This document shows positions 57,208 to 64,000 of a stretch of DNA of 64,000 nucleotides, piece after piece. Each line of letters begins with the position of its first letter. Within the stretch, counting starts at the first letter, position 1. Origin of the DNA: Macrolepiota albuminosa (taxonomy: Eukaryota > Basidiomycota > Agaricomycetes > Agaricales > Agaricaceae); contig JAMWFC010000032.1 in NCBI GenBank assembly GCA_027475525.1, forward strand, positions 1,426,001-1,490,000, given 5' to 3'. A model generated the notes under the pieces. The model had not been told where the DNA came from. It searched no databases and was given only the letters and a program-made list of their open reading frames with translations. The position numbers and the translations under genes were made by a program.

Positions 57208-58752
57208 CTAAGACAACGATGAAGACCGCCGACGAGGGCCCTTGACTCGCTCCTTGTGTCGCCTATAGGTGGGAGGAGCACCGGAAGGGGGACGCATTGC
57301 AGCATTAGGTGGCGCGGGAGGAGCGACTAGAGGGGGAGGCGGTGGAGTGCGAGGAGGCACGAGAAGAGCAACTGTAGGCGGAGCATGGGAAGGTCCCGGG
57401 GAAGTGGCAGAATGAGCAGGGGACGAGTACCACCCGACCTCGTCCAAGCGACGCTCTAAAGCTGTGAAAGGAACGACCACGTGGGCGAGCATGGCTCTAC
57501 TAGCGTTAAGGCTAACAAGAACCGGAAGGGGGAGCCAGGAAAGGCTCTAGAAAAGGGCAGGGAGTTAGCTAACCAAAGCCAGGAGAAAAGGGGTATAGGC
57601 ACTAACCAAACTCCCAGTCTTGTGAAGAAGGCTATGAAGACTCAAAGCGGTACCAGTAACGGGCTCCTACGACACATATAAGTATTACCTAAAGCATGCG
57701 CTAATGAAGGGTTTATGGTGACTAGAGCAGGGTCTGTATCTATCTCCCATTCGGCGGAGGCCGCTAGCAGAATCCAGTACCGGCGCACAAGGGTCAATAT
57801 GTTACTGTTCTCATGCAGAAAGCCGCCATCAGGCATTAGCGCAAGAAAGTGCTCGAGACGATCTAGGATGGGAGGCCGGTGAACAAGTACGGGGTCATCA
57901 AGAAGGAGGGAAGGTTCTGGCATGATACGATACTAACCGGGTTAACAGCGCCAGAACCCATAAAATACCTCAAGCTCCTTGCAGGGTCGCGGATACTTGG
58001 GAACTCTTACATGCGCAAAACAATCATGAGGGGGGGGGACGACAGCAATGCATTTCATATAACTACGACAAAAGAAATCAACTAGCCAAAATCTGTCAGC
58101 CCGGTGGGGGGGGGGACGACAGCAATGCATTTCATATAACTACGACAAAAGAAATCAACTAGCCAAAATCTGTCAGCCCGGTGGTGCCACGGAAAAGAAG
58201 GAGCCAACTTACATAAACAACATGGGAGACGGACAAGCATCAAGGTCTGGGCAGAAGGAGAGGCCTGGGAGGCCGCCAGCCTTCAGCCAAACCACGAAAA
58301 AGATGGCCACCAGTAGACGAGCAGGGCGCCTAGCGAGGCAATGAGTTAGAAGGAAGAAAACAAGGTAATAAGGCAACGAACCAGGTAATGACTCTCCTCC
58401 AGCAGCAACTCAAGATGCTCCTTCGTTTCCTTGGTCACGATTTGCTTTATTGGGCGACTATCAGAAGAGAAGGAGAGCAAAAAAGGCAATAGCACACCTG
58501 AAAAATCTGACTCCAGTTTTTCTCCATACCAAAACGGGTCAACGGCAGGTCATTGCTCCAAATCTCACAGGCCACATGAAGTAGCTGGCAGCGATGATCT
58601 AATTCAACGACTCCGTCGGTCAGTCCGGGCATGCCGACCGCTGGGTAGTGGTGGAAGAACGAGGTAGCACGTTCCAGGAAAGTGGGGGGATCAATTACGA
58701 TATGAGCACGATCACAACGGGGAGTCCACACAATGCCGGTTGGGCTTTCCAT
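57208..58752 (-). CDS. Antisense multi-exon gene g2 in element D (model partial)
   Basis: TATAAA (58790-58795) precedes ATG 58752. Exon 1 is 58752-58498 (85 codons, MESPTGIVWTPRCDRAH...) and ends at GTGTGC. Exon 2 is 58444-58382 (QIVTKETKEHLELLLEESHYL). Further coding segments are visible: about 58280-58210 ending at GTAAGT; FWLVDFFCRSYMKCIAVV (about 58090 after removing the repeat); 57915-57680 (HRPPILDRLEHFLALMPDGG ... RRYWILLAASAEWEID); and a Pro-rich C-terminus ending at 57208. Phases of the middle exons could not all be reconciled; a C homopolymer and two 77-bp join repeats lie here, so it may be intact or decayed. No known family recognised. Confidence 0.5.
58041..58194. repeat. 77-bp tandem duplication in g2 (probable join)
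   Basis: Units 58041-58117 and 58118-58194. The G homopolymer at its edge differs in length between the copies. Confidence 0.9.
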
Positions 58753-58876
58753 CGCAAAGACTGATGAGATGCTGTCGAGGCATGGGCAATTTATAGGACA
58801 GTCCACACAATGCCGGTTGGGCTTTCCATCGCAAAGACTGATGAGATGCTGTCGAGGCATGGGCAATTTATAGGAC
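58723..58876. repeat. 77-bp tandem duplication at the start of g2 (probable join)
   Basis: Units 58723-58799 and 58800-58876. It creates a false 179-codon frame and duplicates the g2 start and TATA box. Confidence 0.9.
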
Positions 58877-59354
58877 TCGGACATTGTTTCAACTGGCGAC
58901 AGCGTGGGAGGGCACTTCTCAAGGGGCTTGGACCCTGACGCAGACACGAACCAATAGGCTGCACTGGAACTCATTTTAGGTCGCACAAAGAGGAAATTAA
59001 CCTTTGAGATCTAGTGCTTATAGCCACCATCACCGAATAACCACAAGCGATCAGTGGCACTCTATTTCTTATACATTAAAACTTCTTGCATGAATCGACT
59101 TATTTTTCTACAGACGATACCTATTTCTTCCTAGGCTGGCGCGATATTGGCTATTGGGTCACGCTGGTAATAGGGGTTTTTATGCCATGATGATTTACTG
59201 AGTGTTTCCCCTTTTTCTTACTTTGTATTTTGATTACTTACAAACTGACAATTTCGAAACAAGGGGGGGAGCGTTTATTTTAATATGGCTATCACAAACT
59301 ACGTATCAAAAAATTTCAAAGTCCACAAAAGTTCGAAGCGCTACGGGCTGGCGA
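58877..59354. other. Intergenic stretch between g1 and g2, nothing recognised
   Basis: AT-rich with no coding match. It contains the 3' flank of g1 and the 5' flank of g2 on the minus strand. Confidence 0.5.
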
Positions 59355-61854
59355 CTACGCATCAGACACGGAGGGAGTGGGATCACCCAAAGGAAGCAAG
59401 TCCCCATCCTGAATGGCGTTACTTGCTTGCCACTCAAGCGCATCAGTGATGTCGTCATGGAGCTCAAGCAGGAGGAGCTCACAGCGCGCTAAGGTGGAGA
59501 CATGAGAACGGAGGAGGGCGAGTTTGCTACTGATGACGTTGGTCGTGTCCTCGACCTGGCAGAGTTGTTGATGAAGATCGGCGGCAGGACAAAGGGGAGT
59601 GACAGGATAAGAGAACTCATCCCCAAGCCAAGGGTAGGCATCGCCGGAAACACGCATGGCGGGGGGAGGAGTCCAGAAGGGATCGAACTTAGCGGAGGTC
59701 AGCGGAAAGGCGAACTAACTAGGAAATGGAGACTTACTCGAACGGTTATGGGAGCACGGGGGGTCCATTCATGGCGCTCATCACCTGGAGACATGGCCCT
59801 AGCGGAAGAAAGGTGGATGCCATAGGAAGGCAAATACCTCCAGCAGCAACGGCGCTTGCCCTGAGCCACTAAGGTCCCTTCGGACTCAGGCGTGGTGGAG
59901 GACTCGCAAGTGCTGGGGAAGGAAGAGAGGCTACGAGGAGGGGTAAGAGATGGGGTAATAGGAAGGGTGACGGGGGAGGCGCTAGCCGCAACAGGCTCGG
60001 GAACAGGGGTAGCGCCGGCAACAGACATCACGACATCTTTGGTGGGAGGGATATTCATGACGACAGGAAGCGAAGGAGTAGGGGACCTGGCGACAAAGAA
60101 GTTAGTGCAACCTGACAAGGAAAACTCGAAGACTACGCACCGATTACCACTGGGGCCACTCTGATAAAGGTTAGCGGCGAAAGGGGGAGTAATGCGAAGC
60201 AGAAGAGTGCGTACTGCCAACAGCGCATTGGTGTCAACTACAGGCCCAGCCTTATCATCATCCTCGCCCTCAGCATCCCTCTCGGTATCCTCGCCTTCAT
60301 CAGTAGACGATTCGGTAGAAGACAAGACCACGGAAGTAGCAGGCGCTAGCTCCCGGCGCTTGCCAGGACTTTTGCCAGGAGAGGCAACAACGGGCTTACG
60401 CTTCAAAGGGACGGGACGGCAGGGAGAGCGGGCAAAGGGGGCCGCAACGGTGGTGGGAAGCACTAGGCTTGCAGCGCTAATCACAGTGGGCTGACGAGTA
60501 GTGGCCAGATCGCGTTGCTGCAGGACGAAGGCCCGGGCATTACGAACTAAGACTGTGCGCTCGTAATTACATTGCATGATGGCGTCCCTACCACATTCAC
60601 GAGTACAAATCCCATTGAAGGCACAGCCCCGTTTCAACGCATTGCAACAGTAGCAGGGAAGAGAGGCGGTAAGAAACCAGCAACCCTCGGGATCGTTTTC
60701 AGACCAGCATTTATCGCACTGAGAAAGAAGTTAGCGATGTCATCAACCTTTCAGGAACGAACAAGTACTTACTGCGCCAATCTTCGCCCTAAAAGCACGG
60801 CGCTCCACGGGTGCCACTGTAACCTTCTTCTTAGCGCTGAGTACTTGGACACCAGCCAGGAGGCCGGTATCAATAACAGTAGTGTCACAACAAAGGCGCA
60901 ACAGATCACGAAGCTCCGCGTCGGTAAACATAGTCTGGTTGGGTGCCTAAGGAGGGCTTTATCAGGCGCTAGAAATAAGCAATCTTAAAAGGAAACACTT
61001 ACGACATATAAAGGGGCGACGCGAGCAGGGAGATTGACCTGAGAAGCAAAGTTAGTAGAAGAACTAGAGGCAAGAAGACAAGGATGCACGGTACATTTAG
61101 GAGGGCTAGCGAGAGCAGGGGGCGCGCAATTAATAACCACGGCAAAGTTACGGGGGGGAAGGTGAGAAATAGTACGAGTAGGTCCGGGCCAGGGCTCACT
61201 GGCGGTAACAGCAATCCGTTTGATGGCCGAATGAGGAGGCGCAGTACGAGTAGGAGAAGCGATGATGAGTGCAGTACGAGCGGGAAAAACATCACCACGA
61301 AAAGGACTACCAAGAACGGGAGGAGGTAGAACAGAGACAGGAGCAACAGGAGGAGCAGCCGGAGCGGAAGGAACGGTAGAGGCCGACAGGGCACTAGGAA
61401 GACTGGCGACAGTGGGTGACGTAGCAACCGACTACTCAGGGTTAACATGAAAAACGTGAGGAAGAAGAGAAGGGAACTCACTTCGCCAACCTCGGTACTA
61501 GCCAGCAGGGCATCAATCTCGTCAGATAAAGAAGGAGCCTAGGATGGGCGCTGAACCTTAGCGCCACGAACCCAAAAATCAAACCTAAAAACTTACGAAC
61601 AAGTCCACAAACGGTAGTAACCAATCAGCACCCTCATATTCACGGTACCGAGCCATGCACCATTCACGAACCTCGACGCCCCGCGCCCAGGAACTGTCAG
61701 AGCCGTGGACCATGAGCCAGCGCCGATAAAGTTGCATAATGCCAGGGACGGTTTGTGGCGCATCGGCGGGACTGACAGACTTAGCGCGATCAAATAAATA
61801 GGAGGCCTTAGCCAGGAAATTGCAGAGAGCAGAGGCATCGAAAGGAGTGGACAT
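59355..61854 (-). CDS. Antisense six-exon gene g1 in element D, 743 codons
   Basis: Exons on the minus strand: 61854-61597, 61538-61482, 61431-61003, 60946-60773, 60718-59738, 59687-59355. The five introns are 50-58 nt, all GT-AG (four GTAAGT, one GTGAGT) and all phase 0, and the joined frame is open throughout to TAG at 59355. Protein: helical N-terminus (LYRRWLMVHGSDSSWARGVE), Pro/Ser/Thr-rich middle, a short helical exon (TDAELRDLLRLCCDTT), then a Cys-rich, probably zinc-binding segment from residue 307 (CDKCWSENDPEGC, CYCC, GCAFNGICTREC). After that come a basic/Ser-rich and acidic linker and a C-terminal coiled coil (LHQQLCQVEDTTNVISSKL). No known family recognised. Cys spacing suggests nucleic-acid or protein binding (inference). 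The open spliced frame contrasts with the decayed pol beside it. Confidence 0.72.
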
Positions 61855-61904
61855 GCTGGAAAGATGGGAAGAAAAACACGAGAAGGTGAAGTGCTGAAAA
61901 CGAC

Positions 61905-61911
61905 TTTTATA
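61905..61911 (-). promoter_or_regulatory. TATA box of g1
   Basis: TATAAAA on the minus strand, 50 nt before the ATG at 61854, followed by a pyrimidine-rich leader. Confidence 0.6.
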
Positions 61912-61989
61912 AGGCGCCGGCGGCATTATACGGACCGTAGCGCAGCCAAATTAATGACGGTGTTTGACTGAGGACAGTCAATTTTTCAG

Positions 61990-62000
61990 TTGGGGGGAGA
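61990..62000 (+). promoter_or_regulatory. Polypurine tract before the right LTR of D
   Basis: TTGGGGGGAGA directly precedes TGATAGG of the LTR, as expected for plus-strand priming of a plus-oriented element. Confidence 0.6.
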
Positions 62001-62140
62001 TGATAGGCTTCTACTCGGACTGAGCACATCAAGGGACATTATAGGCCAACCAACACTTGACGTACTAAGGGCTCTAGCGACCAGTTGGGAATATAGAGCA
62101 GCTCTAGCTCTGGCAACCGACTACAGGATTTAGATATTTA

Positions 62141-62294
62141 TCCTAACCACTAGCTACCAAGCTTTCAGCACACTCCATTCACCTATCCCAAGGACAAAGG
62201 AGGCCCATAACGATTTATCCTAACCACTAGCTACCAAGCTTTCAGCACACTCCATTCACCTATCCCAAGGACAAAGGAGGCCCATAACGTATAG
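62141..62294. repeat. 77-bp tandem duplication (probable assembly join)
   Basis: Units 62141-62217 and 62218-62294, in the type-2 LTR. Confidence 0.9.
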
Positions 62295-62716
62295 TGCTAA
62301 CACGACGGCGGGAGAGGACTCTAACTAAACCCCGATCACTTCCAGAAAGAGCCAGCAGCAGGCGCTGCCATTTGACGAGGCACTTCAATCAGAAGTCTAA
62401 AAGGATCAATGACAGCGGCACTGGATATACTTAAATCCGACATCTGGACCTGTCAAGAACTAATACAATGTGTAGCGCTGACACTAGCGCTCACGTCATC
62501 TGTTGAGGATTTTCCGACCATACTCCGAAACAGCCTGGCCAATTGGAGTTAGAATAAAAGTGAGCAGACTCATGCAATTCTAAGCCAATATAGAGTTGCC
62601 GCTGGTTGCTGTGGGTCAGAACGCTGTTGGTCGCCATCATCCATGTGCAAAAGGTTGCCGTTGACAGGTCACTGTTAGAGGAAACCACGAGGAGAGGCAC
62701 TAGGAGGTAGCGCCGC

Positions 62717-62870
62717 AGGTGGACTTGTATCTGGACAAACACGGTAGCGCATAGTATATAAAATAGCTACTTTACATGTATATAACAACAAATAGGTGGA
62801 CTTGTATCTGGACAAACACGGTAGCGCATAGTATATAAAATAGCTACTTTACATGTATATAACAACAAAT
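62717..62870. repeat. 77-bp tandem duplication (probable assembly join)
   Basis: Units 62717-62793 and 62794-62870. The LTR at 6465-7344 has one unit here. Confidence 0.9.
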
Positions 62871-63537
62871 CGTAACCTCTTGAGCACCCAGTTACACTTA
62901 GCGTTCAAATCGTGCTAGCATTGCCTGACGTTGTCACCAAGTTCGGCACTAGCTTCGTCTATCTCGTCTTCGTTGTTTATGGTGCCACCTACGGGCACGC
63001 TACGCCACGCTATTTGTTTTATTCTCTATAACTTCTCCTAAACTACGACGCTTACCACTTGCTAGGTAACACCCGAGACGCTATCATCTAGCGCATTGCC
63101 CTATCACCTCTGCTCGAGCACACCAGGACCCTGCCGGGACTCCTCACAAACCCGTACGCCAGGCGCTGGAGACAGCGTTGTACTGCGTATACGTCCAGCG
63201 CACCCAACCACAGTTGGCATCATCAACAGGGCCAGGTCTCGGGGTTCTGGAGTGTCTGGGATGGGTTCTGGGAGTCATTGAGTAGCGGGCAGGGACTGTA
63301 TACCTGGATCGCGTGTGTGGGGCATGCAATCAATTGGCACAGAGGGAGCTGTGATGCATAATGCGTGATGGCCAGGAGTGAGCTGCATGATCTGATCATT
63401 GATCGGGGCTGGTGGTGGCTGATGGCGGTGTTGGTAGTCGTGATGGCGGGGCGTGTCCTGTGGGGTTGGAGGGAGGGTCCCGGGTGGTGTTCCAGGGGTG
63501 TCCTGGGGTGGATCCGGAGGGGAGGGGTCGTGACACC

Positions 63538-64000
63538 GGTCTCACATCTTTGCTCCACGACACTCATACAGGACACCCTCACGGATTACCTACCCTCCCA
63601 CTCCTCGCACTTTCTTCTCCTCAAAACCCGCCTCACCCTCTCCGGAACCCCCCTCGACACTCTCGTTGACAGTGGCGCCACCGACAACTTCATCGACGAA
63701 GCATGGTCTACCTTTGCCCCGGAACCCGCCCAGCGACTCCCAGTCCCGGTACGGCTCTGCCTCTTTGACGGAGATGCCTCTGCAGCGGGGGACATCACTC
63801 ACTTTGTGTGTATGCCCGTTACTTTTGCCAACGGACAGACTCACACCCTCCGGATGTTGATAACCAAACTCCACCCTTCCACACCCCTGGTCCTAGGGCT
63901 CCCGTGGCTCCGAGACACCAACCCCCGCATTGATTGGCGACATCTTACCCTTTGCCTGACCCAGGACCTGACGCCTGACGACCAGCAACTCCCCTTCGAC
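63538..64000 (+). CDS. Aspartic protease of Big C (partial, runs off the edge)
   Basis: Open to the end of the window. Retropepsin-like protein with LDTLVDSGATDNFIDEAW (about 63654-63707) and the second conserved block LVLGLPWLRDTNPRIDW (about 63889-63939). The frame joins through the CCGGT duplication to the segment DLDPEDALNRGIDPDVFSAP at 49189-49248, which is its N-terminal part in the -1 frame relative to gag. RT and integrase would follow to the right. The catalytic DSG is intact. Confidence 0.85.

Larger units (their letters stand above)
49676..63225 (+). mobile_element. D-lineage gypsy element with antisense spliced genes
   Basis: Lies between two consecutive parts of a family-C LTR. 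Both ends are TGAT...ATCA, and the flanks ACGG (left) and ACAG (right) look like a 4-bp duplication with one CpG change. It has a TGG-type primer-binding site after the left LTR, gag, PR, RT-RNase H-INT (50734-57069, plus), then two minus-strand multi-exon genes (57208-58752 and 59355-61854), a polypurine tract (TTGGGGGGAGA, to 62000) and the right LTR. The two LTRs are not alike, so the block is composite or misjoined, most likely at the 77-bp repeat at 54011-54164. Confidence 0.65.
62001..63225 (+). repeat. Right LTR of D (type 2)
   Basis: TGATAGG...GGCATCATCA, about 1,071 bp after removing two 77-bp join repeats. TATA-like AGTATATAAAATAG near 62753 and motif GGACCCTGCCGGGACTC near 63126. 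Nearly the same as 6465-7344 but clearly different from the left LTR of D. Confidence 0.7.
49249..63535 (-). repeat. Inverted solo LTR of family C, split by element D
   Basis: Left part 49249-49675 (TGTCAGGTTC...) and right part 63226-63535 (...GTCGTGACA) are consecutive portions of one LTR. The perfect duplication CCGGT lies at 49244-49248 and 63536-63540. Joining across it continues the protease frame of Big C (FSAPV then SHLCS). Confidence 0.85.
44770..64000 (+). mobile_element. Family-C Ty3/gypsy element 'Big C' (extends past window)
   Basis: 5' LTR 44770-45498, gag 45532-49193, and protease starting at 49189 and resuming at 63538. The interior is interrupted by a family-S solo LTR and by an inverted family-C solo LTR that itself contains element D. 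Removing these with one copy of each target duplication gives a continuous gag and a continuous protease frame. Pol and the 3' LTR are outside the window. Confidence 0.85.

Noticed and set aside
58447..58986. 179-codon minus-strand frame as a gene
   Set aside because: Its length depends on the 77-bp duplication at 58723-58876. With one unit the frame stops, and the coding part begins at ATG 58752.
60999..61481. Leu-rich 160-codon frame looking like a multi-pass membrane protein
   Set aside because: It is the wrong frame of exon 3 of g1. The correct frame is Pro/Ser/Thr-rich and is set by splice sites at 61431 and 61003.

Overview
The window is a retrotransposon graveyard from a fungal nuclear genome, most likely a basidiomycete (probably Agaricomycetes; genus not determinable from the sequence alone). 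The reasons are short GT-AG introns with phase-0 junctions, several Ty3/gypsy families including a chromodomain-type family, a Helitron, and CpG-specific decay. No tRNA, rRNA, CRISPR array or clear single-copy housekeeping gene is visible. Almost every coding stretch belongs to a mobile element, and nested insertions can be peeled apart by their target-site duplications (TSDs).

Stack 1 (1-13.3 kb). An old gypsy copy 'G2' (minus strand) has its integrase split by element A0 (1654-12987, minus, TSD GTCTG). A0 is itself interrupted by a solo LTR of family S (2995-3981, TSD GTAC), a D-lineage LTR (about 6465-7344) and a solo LTR of family C (7829-11517, TSD TGCAG). That family-C LTR carries a family-A element, 'copy C' (7922-10901, TSD TCTGG), most of whose interior is hidden by a 100-N gap.

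Stack 2 (13.3-40.75 kb). A decayed AT-rich Helitron (Rep at 14.4-17.7 kb, helicase C-terminus at 29.3 kb, 3' repeats and hairpin at 40.2-40.7 kb) is interrupted by two family-A elements: A (17755-28834, plus, older) and B (29803-40244, minus, TSD GTTTT, LTRs differing at one base).

Stack 3 (40.8-64 kb). A CpG-depleted gypsy relic F (minus) is interrupted by a family-C element 'Big C' (44770 to beyond the window). Big C holds a solo family-S LTR (45994-46984) and an inverted solo family-C LTR (49249-63535, TSD CCGGT). That LTR is split by a 13.5-kb D element (49676-63225) which carries gag-PR-RT-RH-INT on the plus strand and, between pol and the right LTR, two intron-containing genes on the opposite strand.

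Main points of interest. (1) Family A carries a conserved third ORF of about 980 codons after a chromodomain integrase, kept in four diverged copies and preceded by a strong splice-acceptor-like site. (2) The D element carries an apparently intact antisense six-exon gene (743 codons) with a Cys-rich segment. (3) Family C has a primer-binding site exactly complementary over 13 nt to the predicted 5' end of its own mRNA, which suggests self-priming. (4) At least sixteen nonsense codons in the younger elements are TGA where the family has or is expected to have CGA, indicating CpG methylation decay. (5) Fifteen tandem duplications with a period of exactly 77 bp are almost certainly k=77 assembly joins; removing them restores reading frames, and they must be discounted before interpreting any frameshift or distance here.
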